Positions 46,997-60,108 of a stretch of 64,000 bases of DNA are shown here, one piece after another (the stretch's first letter is position 1; every line of letters starts with the position of its first letter). Source of the stretch: Perilla frutescens (lineage: Eukaryota; Streptophyta; Magnoliopsida; Lamiales; Lamiaceae); the NCBI GenBank assembly GCA_026008535.1, contig BRKX01000002.1:69647380-69711379 (forward strand), in the 5' to 3' direction. The notes below the pieces were generated by a model that was given only the letters and a program-made list of their open reading frames with translations, was not told the origin of the DNA and ran no database searches. The translations under genes were made by a program, and so were the position numbers.

Positions 46997-49956
46997 GGGT
47001 AATTCTATTCACAACCCCCAAATTTCTCTTTGCAATCCCCACAATTAATTAAATGTAATAATTATTTTATTGGTTATAATTACCCTTATAGCCCACAACT
47101 TAAAAAAACATCAGCAAATTAACATAAATCCCCCAACCCCCAATCACTTTTATAACTTAAAGAAAAATCTCATCTAACATATGCAGAAAAAAAAAAGGAA
47201 AAAAAAAACGCTAGAGCTTGGTCTCTCTTTTCCCTTCTTTCCACAACTTCAAAATTGTTGTTGGCTTCAAAATATAATTCTGGTGAGATGGTGGTTGAGA
47301 TTTTGCCACACTTTGTGCGAATATAGCTTTCATTGAAGCATTATATATATATATGTGTATGTATATGTATATATATAAATTTGCAGAGAAAATGATAGTG
47401 GGTAACTTTTTTTATTGATGAAAACGTTTTTTTTTGTTTTTAGAAGATTAGTATTTCGTCCGTACGTTGTACGGATTTAAATATTTATAAATTAATATTT
47501 TAAAAATTTGAACATGTCCATGTTATAATTGAATGAAAAAAGTATTATGGTTCTTAAATGTACTCAGAATATTTTTATATGATTATAAATATCACATGGT
47601 TGATTAGAGATCTTCCTCAGAGATCCTAATAATTAAATTTAATATTAAAAAATATATAATTATATACGTAATTTTTTCAAATATCACAACATCAGTTAAA
47701 CTAAAAAAAATAGTAATCGTGATAATTGATGTTATTTTATTTATTTTTCAAAGTACAAAAATAAAAATATGTTATTAATGGAACAAAATACATAATTTGA
47801 GTTGTAAAAAATAATTAGGCTCAGTATAATTTAGTTATATTCTTTTTAAATTTGTGTTGTATTGTTTAACCAAACAATCATAATCAACTTTTTTTAAAAC
47901 ATTATATAAAACTACTATTATTGTCTGGTGCAACAATCAAAAAACTTTATAGGATTTTTCTTTAAATTTAACAAAATATTTATTTGTTCCATGTTCTTAG
48001 TTACTAATTCATTTAATTGTTCTTCTATAAAAATAAAAATAAATTATGTAATTATCGGTATTCAAATATTTAACTTCATGCAATTATTTTTTCTCACCTA
48101 ATCACTATAATTACATAAAAAAATATTGGGCTTGACAAAAAATTTCAACAATTTAATATAAAATGAAAACTCAAATTTTGAGAGAAAATGTATGAGTGTG
48201 TTCGCCTTTATTTCAGACGCATCATCTTTATCATTCATTCCTATTAAGGCTAGTGTGAATCATCAATTCATTCATCTCTACATCCTCAGCTTGTGCACAT
48301 GGAAGGGAGAGCTCTAAAACATTAAATAAAATTGTCAATCATGATAAATGATTAATTTGAATAATATTTTAATAAGTAATTTGAGGTATTTTTAGGAAAA
48401 CTTTATTTATTGATGCAAAACAACTATGATTCGAAGGATCACAACTTTCATGAGGAAGTGCAATCATTTAGAGTAGATAAGTTTTGTAATATTTTAATAA
48501 AAAAGTGAGATTGTGAAAGTATAAAAATAAGTCAAAAAAATAATAATGCTACCAGTTGCAATATAAAATTAAATAGTCAATGCATGATTACAATATTAAA
48601 TAGGTAGGATTATAATGTTAATCAATAAAATAAACGGTCAACTTGATCACGCCTGAACATTAAAAAGAAATTAAAGAAAGAAGTGTTGCAATATTAAATA
48701 TGGCAAATTATAGTTCGATACGTAAATTTTGGGGCTCTTTTAAAAATATCTAGTTTTTTAAAATTAACAAACAACACCTTCTTTTTTTTTTAAAGTAAAT
48801 TTAACATTTGATCAATTTTACAGCTCGAAAATTGGAGATAATTGATTGTATTTTAAGACATATTAATTGAACAATTTTTTTATGTGGCTATGAAATAAAA
48901 TATAATCAATTACATAGGATTTTCAGGTTAAAAAATTGATCACACATTATATTTATTTTTTTTAAATGATTATTGTGTTTATTAATTTTGAAAATGTGAG
49001 CTATTTTTTAAAAAGAGTTCAAAATGTAGGTATCAAAGTGCAAATTACCTTATTAAATAAGTAGAATCAATGTTAATTATCAAAACAAATGATCATGTAC
49101 AATAATAAGAGAAAAAAATTGAAAGTAGTATAAATAAAAGAAAATGAATAATAAAAAGAAACGAAAAGGCCAAAAAAAAATTGAAAAGGAAAAAATAAAA
49201 TAAAAGAAGAGGAAAAATCTGAAAAGGCAAAAGAAAAAGAAAAAACGGAAGAGAGAGAGAGAGAGAGATTCCAAAAATAAAAACGTGATTTATAGGACTC
49301 GATCACAAGCCATTTGAGATTTCAGCCTCTCGCGCAACCACTTGATCAAGACCGAATTTTATAAACTTTTTCAATAAAAGTATTATTTTAACTAAATGTT
49401 TCACTGATTTTTTATGACAATTTTACCCCTACGATTTTGCTTTAATATATGTATAGATTGGTGAAGTTTCACTGGCAGTTTATAGTTAGTCAAAAAGAGA
49501 CTGGCTCCCCTTCCATTGAAAAAATTCTGCCATTAAATTATAAGGTCGTTGATTGGTTGCAATGAAATTGACTTGGAAAAAAAATGAAACTTGAAAAATT
49601 AATTAATATTTCATAATTTTAATTGAATAGAAATAAATTTAATTCGGTTTTGAGTACTTTAAATCAAATTAAAATAATTATTTTACAATGGGAAACGATT
49701 GTTATCTGGCTAATGAAATCTTACATAATTTAGTCATATTCAACCCTCCATGTTATTATGATTTTTTCGCATGAAAGATATTTTTTTTTTCATTTATTAA
49801 TGAAAAAGGGGGTTGTACGTGAATATTTATTAAATTTTAATAAATTTTAAAATGATGGGGATATAAAGGTAGAAATTTCGAATAAAATAATTATTAAATT
49901 TTAATTTAATTATGGGGGCTCTAATGAGAAAGTGAGGGCAATAAATAGAATTACCG
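46997..49956. mobile_element. TIR element with 9-bp TSD, split by a Helitron
   Basis: GATAAATAT flanks both ends (46988-46996 and 49957-49965). The left end reads GGGTAATTCTATTCACAACC and the reverse complement of the right end CGGTAATTCTATTTATTGCC. The inverted repeats continue for about 55 bp. A 9-bp TSD suggests a Mutator-type element. Without the 2010-bp Helitron inside, the element would be about 950 bp. No transposase was recognised. Confidence 0.78.
47448..49457 (-). mobile_element. Helitron nested in the TIR element, minus strand
   Basis: On the minus strand the 5' end is TCTATACATATATTAAAGC, the same terminus as at 2165 and 15357. The 3' end is CTAA followed by T, preceded by a perfect hairpin CCGTAC-AAC-GTACGG (47460-47474). 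The interior of 2 kb is AT-rich with no Rep/helicase. A GA-rich stretch at 49130-49270 gives spurious frames. Confidence 0.82.
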
Positions 49957-49965
49957 GATAAATAT

Positions 49966-50461
49966 TTACACTGTAATGACTGTTACCCATTTATTTGGGC
50001 CTAACATATATTTAGCCACGTAGGAAGTGTGAACACACTTACAGCACATAGGCGGATAGGCCCAACCGTCAGTTGTTGAAATCAAAATCAACATTTAATT
50101 TTATTAAATTATTCTGAAGATATTAAATCAGTTAATTTTTTTAATTAGGGAAAAAGGGGTAGTAGAATTAATTCTTAATAGAATTTCAACAACAATGAAG
50201 TTACTCTTTCTCGAGAAAAAAAAAAAAAACCAAATTACTACTGTGTTAACCGCCAATTTGAATATAGATTTTTTTTTTTTTATAGAAAATCTCCAGACAC
50301 CTAAACACCGACTGAAAGTCTGAAACCCAAAAATCCACCTATTTTTGGGTTCATGATTCACAAATTGATTAAATCTAGAGTTCTAAACTTAATTTAGCTA
50401 TATGCATCACTGATTGAGGAAAGACAATATATTAGTACTAGGAGGAAATCATAAGCTGTAG
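49966..50461. other. Promoter region of the UBP gene
   Basis: Contains two homopolymer-rich stretches (A-run near 50220, T-run near 50270). No TATA box is clear. No gene. Confidence 0.4.
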
Positions 50462-53400
50462 ATGCATGCGGCTTTAGACTTCGATCAGTTACTGCAATTC
50501 TTAGTTTCTGAGGCGACGGCGATGGCGGCGGCGTTTCTCAATTTGGTTCGAAGCACTTCGTCTATGGTTTTCGCAGCCGCCTCCAATTTCGGTTTCACTG
50601 GCGCTGATCTTACGCCGGATTTCAATAATGGAGAGATGATGGAGGCGGCAGTCGGCGGAGCCACCGTTGATTGCTGCGCTTGGCGCGGTTTTACCCCGGG
50701 GAGACAGCTCGCCGGAGGCGAGATGGTTGAGCACTGGTACAGCACACGTCGTACCATGTCATGCTCTGATGCTCATAGTAGTTCTATTTTATGTGTATAT
50801 ATGTCAATTTGATGTGTTATATATTTTCTTTGGTCTGTGTTAATTTGATGGTGCTTTCTGCTTAATTCTGTTGTTGTGCGATGGTTGAGTTGCTTTAGGT
50901 ATATCAGCATGTGCACGGGTGCATAATTATATTGCTTACATACTATGTAGATGCATGTGGATTGATGTAACAGGATTGTGCTCTTGGATACTAGTTGAAT
51001 GCTCCTTTACAACTCATAGAATCTTTTGGCAAATGTAGACTGAAGAACATGCGGTCAGAAAGCAATCCAGTTACTTTTTGTTTCCGTGAATGATGAACCC
51101 AATAGAGATTGTTACGGTTGAGCTGTTCTTCATCATCTTGGATATATGTCTGTTGTGTGTCAATACATACTTTTGAAACTATGTATTAGTGATAGGATTT
51201 TTAATAATGGCTCTTGCTCTTTTCATTCAAGTTGATGATAGAAATTTATGGTGACATTCTGGTTGCAATTAATCTAGTGATGAACTATATCAGTACTTTT
51301 TGTTACAGTATGGCAAGTTCATAATATGGTATGCCGTGGTTCAATGTGAAAAAAGTTGGTCCTGCTTTAGGTATATCAGCATGTGCTGTCAAGCTTACAA
51401 TTATCTCTGAAATCGACAGTTTAAATTTCTTCTTTTACTCTTTGAATATGGCTTTTTTTGTCTTATGGGACCTGTAACAGGCTGATGGTCTTTCTGCTTA
51501 GAACTATGCTTTCTTGAGGGGTGGGGGAGCAAGGTTCTCATTTTCATATATTGCTTCTTAAGTTCAGTAATATGCCAACATATGTGAGACGACTTAGACA
51601 AACTGACAAGGTGACTTGGAGAGTATAAAGTCAATACATAACAGTGTATGCGTGGTTTTGCTTTTCCCGTCTGATTTACACAAGTGTTCTCATCTTCCTC
51701 GAACTCAATAATTTTAATAGGCATTCCACTGTGTAAGCAAAATGCATCAGTGGGTTCCTAATAATGCTCCTACTACTTGGCTAACATTCATCATGCTTTC
51801 AAAATTATAGCTCTGAAAGTTGTCAAAGTTCTCACTGGAACTCTGAGCATGAGACGAAGTGTGCTCATACAAAATCACCATATGCATTGAGAGGAAGGAA
51901 AGTTCCACTGCTTTCTGCTATTGGAAGTTCAGAGACTCATGAGCGGTCAAATGAGGTACTTCAGTTCTATCTTACCAAGTTGATTATCATTATCAATTAG
52001 GTTTGATTCTGACTTTGGGTGTCCTTGATTTCAGATCTTGTTCCCATATGAGGAATTTGTACAATTTTTCAATTGGGAGAAGCCAGGTTATCCTCCTTGT
52101 GGACTTATAAATTGTGGAAATAGGTAAGAGAAGTTTTATTTCACACATCATCTCTTGGCCATCTTAAATATTTTAACCTTTTATATCCGTCTTGCTTCAA
52201 TGCAGCTGCTTCGCTAATGTGGTTCTTCAGTGTCTTACATACACTCGTCCACTTGCTACGTACTTCTTGGAGAAAGACCACAAAGTAGAATGTAATTTAC
52301 TTGACTGTATCAACCTGTCCATGTTCATCATATAAGATGTTATAAATCATTACTTGTACTTTAGTATATATTGTTATACCATCTATCATTCCTTCCATCT
52401 GTTGCCAGGCCGGATGGACACATGGTGTTTCCTGTGTGAATTTCAAACTCATGTGAAAAGGGCTAGCTGGAGCCCTACTGCATTTATTCCTATCAACATT
52501 ATTTCACGATTGCATAATATTGGCGGGAATCTTGAGCATGGGAAGGAGGAGGATGCCCACGAGTTCATGAGGTCCTTACCACTTATATTTATTTTGGTTT
52601 GATTGACTTTGTCTTTTCACTATTTAGTATTTACACAATTTAAGGGTCGTATTTTGCAATATGATTTTATTTTTCTGGTATACAATTATTGATTCAATTG
52701 GAATTTATATTGCCAGGTTTGCAATAGATAAAATGCAATCTGCTTTCCTCTATGAATTTGGTGGAGAAAAGGCTGTTCCTCCAAGGTATCAAGAGACAAA
52801 CCTTGTCCAACATATATTTGGAGGATGCCTTCAGTCTCAGGTAGCCTACATTGATCAATTTCTATTTTTAGTTGTGTAATCTGCATTTCTGCTGCATGGA
52901 TAAAGGATATCCAGTCCATCCCCTGTTAGTGAGATTTTAAATAGGTGGAGCTTTAGTTGTATTAGTAGCACTGTAATTGACTCTTTTTTTATTTGTCTCC
53001 CGTTAGGCATTTAGTTGTTTGACCATAATATTCTTCACCAATCTGCTCTTAGATTTTTTAAAAAAATCTGACTTCCTATTTTCATATACTTTTAGCTACA
53101 TATCTTCCTCTGCTTATGTCTTCATCTTGTTTGATTGTTCTTTGTTCCTCTCAGGTTATATGCAGCAAATGCAATAATGTATCGAACCAATTTGAGCACA
53201 TGATGGATTTAACTGTTGAAATTCATGAGAATGCTGGTTCTTTGGAGGAGTGTTTGGATCAATTCACTGCTGAAGAGTGGCTACACGGAGATAATATGTA
53301 TAAATGTGATTGGTAAGTGTTCCATTTTCAGCATTTGTTCATTTTTACTGATTAATTTTTCTAAACCAACCTATAATCTAACCCAGAGGTATACAATCTA

Positions 53401-55902
53401 ATTTCAAATGCTTCATTTATTGGCAAAGTTAATTGTGGTGGTTTCACAAATAGCAAATTTGTTAGAACAATCACTGAATGAACTGAACACCTGTTTGTCG
53501 ACACATGAGAGTCCTGGCCTCTTAATTTTGCAGTTGCACTCTTCATTCTCACATTACCTCTTAACTTCAAAACTATCAAGCTATATTCTTTTTTCACACC
53601 GAGCTTCTTAGCTTGTGCTGAATAGTTTATAATGGAGAATAACTCTTGTTTTTATAAAATTCCATGCTGCTTTGACCAATTAGAATGAATTGTTTGTGCA
53701 GTTGCAGTGCTTATGTCACAGCACAGAAGCGCCTTACTATTCAGCAGGCACCGAACATTCTTACAATTGCCTTGAAAAGATTTCAGGTAGTCTCTATGCC
53801 ATTTGAGTTACTCAAACCTCAATGTTTATCAAAGTTTTCCTCAAATATTTGTTTCAAATGGATTTCAGAATTTATTTATGCAACTCCAATTTTCTTGTTT
53901 TCATAACAGTCTCCTAATTGTTTTGTTCAGAGTGGAAGATTTAATATGCTTAAGAAGAGGGTTACTTTCCCAGAGACTCTGAATCTGAGCTCTTACATGA
54001 CTGAATTGGAAGACGGGAATAATGTTTACAAGTTATATGCCGTTATTGTCCATGTGGACATGCTCAATGCATCATTTTCTGGTCACTACATCTGCTATGT
54101 TAAGGATTTTAGTGGAAATTGGTACAGGATTAATGATGATAAGGTACCATTGCTGACTTTCTGTGCATATACATGCAGTTGCATCCTACCTTAGATTTGA
54201 TTGATGCGAGTGGGTAACACTAAATTATGGATTTTCTAGTGTAATAGTTAGTATGAGAACTATAGTGATGTATAAAATGTATATTGAGGGTACCCTAAAT
54301 TAGGCAGTGGTTTTCTCGATAGGGCATATGAATCTTGTTAGTTTTAATTGAGCCTGTTAAATTTTGTATAGTACTACTAGAAGCTAGTTGATCTTTCGTA
54401 AATCCATAGTTACCTTGAGGGATTATGATGGATACTTTAACGATGTTCTAAGGAGAACGTGATTATTATTCACACAACATGCTATATTGCACCAGTAGAT
54501 TATCAGACATATGTTGACACTTGCACTTTTGCTTCATAGTTTATTAAACTTTGGCTCCTTATCAGGTTTCTACCGTGGGCTTGGATGAGGTGCTTTCACA
54601 AGGAGCATATATGCTCTTATACAGCAGGTATTTTCTTTCATTCTCCAGTATGAACCAAAACTGTCCCCACAGTTTTTTAATAGCTGGAGAAGTCAGTTCA
54701 CATTAAGTGCTTCAGAACTCAATAGTCATGGACTCATCCTTAACTATCTACTGTGTCAAGCTGTGTGGGCGCGCACACACATTATTGTTGCTCAGAAACC
54801 ATAATGGCGTTGAAGTGGGCTTCAAATTTCCATATTAATTGAATAAGTTTTCATTGGAGGTGGTTGGAGATTATAAAAATTATGAGCAAGTAGTTTTATG
54901 AAGCATTGGTCTGTCTTGTGGGTAGCTTTTGTTGTTGGCATATCTATTGATGTTTTTGTGCATGGGTTCTGCAGGATTTTTGCTCGCCCAACATGTTTAC
55001 TTCCTGCTGCATTGTTGAAAGAAGGAGAAAATGAAAAAGTGAAAATACAAACAGTAGATTCGTCAACAACACAGCTTGTTAATAGTAGCCACATGTCACC
55101 TGAAGTTGAGACCAATAGCGGGGAAGAGTTCTCATTTGTAAAAAGTGTAGAAGATGCAGGAGAGGATGTAGACATGGTACCTTGTCATTCTGGTTTGCCA
55201 ACTGTCAGTACTAGATCTCATGATAGTGATGGTTTCTGCAATTCACCAAAAGAAGGTGCTTTTCCTCTGAAACCGGATTTCTACAAAGCCTCCGCTGGTT
55301 TTGATGTTGAGAATGTACATCTGTGCAATAGAAGAGATTCTAATGAAGCTCGGTTGAGTATGCCTTGTCAAGATTCTGGTGCTGCTCAGAACAGGACGTA
55401 TGAGAAAGACAGAAGATATTATGATATTTCTTCGTTTACTACTGGTGAAGTCCAAAACGTGAACTCTGCTAATTGCTCATATATGCATGTGAATGCAGTG
55501 TGTGAAGGAAATGAGTCCATATCGCCTGATGATGGTCATATAGATGCAGCAGCTAAGAAACCAAATGGAGAAAGATTTGGAGCAAAGTCGAATCCGATTG
55601 TTGCTCCTCGTTCCCTTGGCAGACAACCATGGGAAAGTTTTATTAAGCAAGAAAATAGAGTATCAGAAGTATATAGTTCTGTAACCCCTGATGATGACAC
55701 AAAAGATGCAGCGCCTAGGATATCAGTTGGATTAAGTTCTGAAGTGAAGTTGAAGCCACTCTCCGCTCTTGGTGGAAAACGGCGAAAGGAACTGTTTAAG
55801 CAAGAAAATGGAGCATCAGCTGGACTTGGTGGGACGATGCCTAGAATCAACCTGAATCCTTGGTATTTGTCTGAGAATGGCAGGTGCTTGAAATATGAAT
55901 AA
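50462..55902 (+). CDS. MYND-USP ubiquitin-specific protease (UBP16-19 group)
   Basis: Eleven exons (50462-50736, 51811-51955, 52035-52123, 52206-52291, 52409-52571, 52717-52840, 53155-53312, 53702-53786, 53931-54143, 54566-54627, 54975-55902) join in frame to 775 residues with GT-AG junctions. The N-terminus (LLQFLVSEATAMAAAFLNLV) is a possible membrane anchor, as in Arabidopsis UBP18/19. A partial MYND finger follows (HCSESCQSSHWNSEHETKC), lacking the usual first two Cys pairs. The USP domain has the Cys box INCGNSCFANVVLQCL, zinc ribbon CSKC and CDCC, and the His box FSGHYICYVKD with NDDK. It would remove ubiquitin from substrates. The last exon (about 310 residues) is mostly polar and disordered. 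Closest paralogue not determined. Confidence 0.92.
50891..51386 (+). repeat. Exact 24-bp direct repeat in UBP intron 1
   Basis: The same 24 bases, starting TGCTTTAGGTATATCAGCAT, lie at 50891-50914 and 51363-51386. The copies are identical and 472 bp apart, with no element recognised between. Confidence 0.85.
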
Positions 55903-56431
55903 GAGCCTCGGTTTTTGCTTGACAACAGGAAGGTCTTTCCGGAGTCTGCTGCATGCAAGAGCCTTGTAAATGAATCGTTGCAGGTGGAAAAACCGTCGTT
56001 AAAATTGACCCTTTAGTCCTTTACCATGCCTGCTGGAAGCTGTGTATAATTTTTGGTAGTTTTAGAGAATAATTGGAGATAAATGGTAAAAGCTCAGGAG
56101 GTAAATTGAGATTTACATAAGTTTTTTTCCGGCGAATTTCAGGTTAGATTTTTTTTTTTTTTAAACTTTCGAAGGCCTAGATGTTGAACATTGTCAAACA
56201 ATTTTGTGCAGTAATTTTTTTTTCTTCTGTTTATATTATTCATTGCTCCTCCCATCTCCTCAACTGGATGCTCTTGGAAAAATTTCCAGGTTTTCAATAT
56301 TTATAGCTTGATTCTTGATTTAGTTTTTTGTTACATCTCTTGTTTCCAGAGTATTAAAATGTCATGTCACTGTATTGAATGTCGGTATAAATTATAAATG
56401 TAGATGTGTATTAGGGAGGTGAATTATTGAT
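55903..56431. other. UBP 3' UTR and flank
   Basis: No coding motif; T-rich stretches near 56148 and 56216 may lie near the polyadenylation region. Confidence 0.5.
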
Positions 56432-57314
56432 GACATCCTCTAATCCAAAATGTGTGCCCTATTTGTGTTCCAACATTTAAATTACGTAGTTTTAAGGAAT
56501 AAAATTCTCTTGTGCTAATATCAAATTTAATATTTTAAAAATGATTATTAGAAAAATAAAATTTATCATAATATAACCAAACATAATTAATATTTGTTAC
56601 TAAAAATTAAAATTTTAAAAAAAAAATATACCATAATTTTGGAATAATCAACTCTATTAATCAATTATACTCTCTCCGTTTCTGAATAGTTGTCATTCTG
56701 AATGAATATGCACATATTAATAAAGATACTAATTAGAAAACCAAATTACATTATACACCCTTATACAAATACATTAAATAAGTTATATACGGTTGTTTGA
56801 ATGCATTAAATAAGAGCAAATATGAGAAAAATGTGAAATTTTTACATCGATTGTGTAGAATGACATTTTTTATGAAACAAAATTAGAGTGCTATAATGAC
56901 ACTTATTGTGAAACGGAGGGAGTATTAACTAAAAAATAAAAAATAAATATTAAAAACTAAATACAAACTCTAATTTGATGGAATGAACTCTAAACAATAA
57001 TTATAAAATTAAACTAAACATAAACAAATTGAAATTGAAGAAAACAAATAGATGAAAATCTAATAAAAATAAAAATAAGACACCAAATGAGATAGATAAA
57101 GTGGGATAGAGGATTTCATTTGGTAATTTTAATGAGGTTTATCGTAAAAATATAATTTATTATTATTATTTATTGCTAAGAAATAAAATTTTAAAAAATT
57201 ATATACCCTAATTTTGAATAATCAATATTAAAAATTAAATATTAAAAAATAATTATAAATCATAACTGTGAAATTGATATTGGGACACACATTTCGATTC
57301 AGATTAGAGGATCT
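56432..57314. mobile_element. Inverted-repeat element carrying a Stowaway MITE
   Basis: The left arm contains ATCCTCTAATCC and AAAATGTGTGCCC. The reverse complement of the right arm contains GATCCTCTAATCTG and AAATGTGTGTCCC. Inside, two AT-rich segments (about 56600 and 57175) are direct repeats sharing AAAATTTTAAAAA and AATTTTG(G)AATAATCAA. A Stowaway element splits it. No TSD was recognised. Confidence 0.45.
56670..56922. mobile_element. Stowaway (Tc1/mariner) MITE
   Basis: Ends are CTCTCTCCGTTTC and GAAACGGAGGGAG, flanked by TA on both sides (56668-56669 and 56923-56924). The length is 253 bp and the interior AT-rich. The CTCCCTCCGTTTC terminus is the standard plant Stowaway signature. 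Confidence 0.92.
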
Positions 57315-58045
57315 TATGGGTGAAATATGAAATAGAGAATAATATCAATAGATTCATTATTATTAATAATAATAATTGTGAATCTTTGATGCATAGCATA
57401 GGTACAATTCACCACACTAGATCCCCTATGTCATTCTCTATGATATCTTCTGTGTTAAATTCTTTTTTTTTAATTTAATTTAAATTTTTTGTTTATGATT
57501 CATCCTTCCCCAATTAGGGAATATTAAAAAAAATTAATTGTGACACATGGAATGTAACACGAGAACAGAAGATCTGATTTTAATGTTATGCAGGTAATAA
57601 ACTAAATAGAAATAAAAAGATGAATAATTAATGCACATGCGAAATTTCTCTCACAAGACAGACCATTAAAGAACATCTAATTTAAATAAATAAATAAAAA
57701 ACATGAGATGCATTTATTGAAACTCAATTATGTAACATCAATGCTCTTTAATAATTAAGTTAGCTGAAAGCCAATAAAACTCCGGAAGTGAATAATTAGT
57801 ACTAGTAATTATTATCCACAATGTAATCATCAGCTAAACAATTTGAGCTGACTTTATTACATTATTGTTCAAATCTGCATTAGCTTTGTGGAGATCCAAA
57901 CTTATTTTTCTAATTGAAAACAATCAATTAAATTTAATAATCGGAAAATTAGAATAACATTTTAAAAAATATATGGAAGAAATAGTATCGCCATATTAAA
58001 TTTTAAACAGTATTTTATATTTTATTAATGTATTATTACCACATT
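57315..58045. other. Intergenic, no gene recognised
   Basis: AT-rich spacer with no terminal repeats or coding motifs. Confidence 0.5.
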
Positions 58046-58567
58046 ATTACAATTTAAACATACAGTTGATACTTGATCTTTCAACTTTTTAACAAAAATA
58101 CCTCGACATTTATATATTTACAGTTTGATACATGACCTTGTAGATATTTATCAAATCTATTACAAGGTCAATTATTTGGCTCCTTATAGCATATGTGAAT
58201 GGTTAGAAATTTGATCTGAATTTTTATAATATCACGTCATACTGAAAAAAAATAAAAAATAAAAACTTAAATTTTCATGTAAATTAAATAAATATCATTT
58301 TCACTTTTAAACTGTAATTTATTTATTTATTTAACTCGAAGCCATAGTTATGGCAATTTATATATTGTGATTGTATATAATTTATATAAAAATAACTTAA
58401 ATCAATTTATTTATTTTATCTTGAACTAATTTCAATTAACATATTTATGTATATTATTAATGATACTTGTTGATAAAATTATATAATTCATATACTTATC
58501 CATGAATTTATCAAAAGTTGTAACTCATAAGCTTCGAAAAAAATTATTTAAACCTTCTATACATTAT

Positions 58568-59282
58568 GGTCCCGTTTGGTTCGAATGATGAGATTGATAA
58601 GATAGATAGGATAAAGTAAGATTGTACTGTTTGGATAAAAATAATTTTGTGTTTGGATTGCTTGATTATAATTTTACTGATGTAGGATAGATTGTCAATA
58701 TTTTGTTTGGATTGAATGATTAGGATTAAAATGTTAGAAAATACCTGAATTGCCCTTCATATAATATATTCCCCTTCATATAATATGTTTATTTATAATT
58801 ATTAGAGTTGTATTTTTCTATTAAAAATGCTTGAAATCATAAAATTGAAAATAATTGATGGACAAAAATAATTTACTATACATTGGGAAATAATGACAAA
58901 AATAATTAATGAAAATAGTTTCTTCGTCACAAGTCCTCTTTTAATTAAAATATTTATTACTAATTTTAATAGAATTGAATGAGTCAACAAGTATGTATTT
59001 TAAAAAATTATATTCTAATAAAAGAGAAAATAGTAACTAAGAAAATAAACATAAATAATCAAATGTGTTCAAGGTTATTCAAGTAATTTTCTTTTTGGTT
59101 GAAGGATGGATTATTTCTATCCACCAAAAAATGGGTAGATGATTTATCATTCAAATGAAGGATAAAGACAACTCAAGTCATGGGCTTCTCATCAATCCCG
59201 AGTTTTCATCCATCAAACCAAACATGTGATTAGATGCGATAATTTTATCAATCATACCTTATCAAGGAAACCAAACATGCCC
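58568..59282. mobile_element. Tourist/PIF-Harbinger-like MITE, nested
   Basis: The left end GGTCCCGTTTGGTT and the reverse complement of the right end GGGCATGTTTGGTT are similar. TAT flanks both sides (58565-58567 and 59283-59285). The 715-bp body has no transposase. A 3-bp TSD and a GTTTGGTT end suit Harbinger-type MITEs. Confidence 0.65.
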
Positions 59283-59637
59283 TATGTGGATGGTCAATTA
59301 TAAAATAATGTTTGAATATTCATTAAAACTAATTATATAAAAAATAACATCAACATATATAATGAATATATTATATTTAAAATTACACGAATCACAAGTT
59401 ATTTTCTCATTTTCTAATTTATTTAACTTATATGGAAATTACGGTTTTTAATATATTTTTTTTTAGGTATGATGTGGCATTATAAAAATTCACATGAGAT
59501 TTTTGATTTTCCACATATACTATAGGATCCTACGTAGTTAATCATGATATAAATTTAATAAAAATTTATAAAGTTAAGTATCAAATTGTAAATATATTAA
59601 TATTGAGACATTTTAATTAAAAAAATTGAACAATCAC

Positions 59638-60108
59638 TAGGGGTGTAATCGAGTCGAGTCGAGTCGAGTATTAGGCTTATCGAGCTCAAGCTCGATAAGG
59701 AGGACTCGAAGCTCGACTCGACTCGAGCTCGGTCGAGCTTTGATTTTTCGAGCTCGAGCTTGACTCGATATCAAACTCGGCAATCTCGAGCTCGACTCGA
59801 CTCGACTCGATTAAGTATAAATATTAAATAAAAAATTAATTTTAAATAAAAATAATTTAATTATTAATGATATATATGTAAAATATTTAATTATTAAGGG
59901 TAAATTTATAATTTCTTCAAAGCTCGATTAAGCTCGATAAGGCTCGCGAGCCTCACGAGCTCACTATTACGGAGCTCGAGCTCGAGCTCGGTAACTACTT
60001 GAGTAGCTCGAGCTCGAGCTCGACTCGATAAATGTCGAGTCGATTTCGAGTTTTCACCGAGTCGATCCCGAGTAGCTCACGAGTAGGCTCGACTCACTTA
60101 CACTCCTA
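59638..60108. mobile_element. hAT MITE with 8-bp TSD and CpG-rich TCGAGCTCGA words
   Basis: ACAATCAC flanks both ends (59630-59637 and 60109-60116). Ends are TAGGGGTGTAATCGAGTCGA and, reverse-complemented, TAGGAGTGTAAGTGAGTCGA. Length is 471 bp. The interior repeats CGAGCTCGAGCTCG and CGACTCGACTCG blocks, giving many overlapping palindromes. It lies in the right arm of the long-TIR element. Confidence 0.9.
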
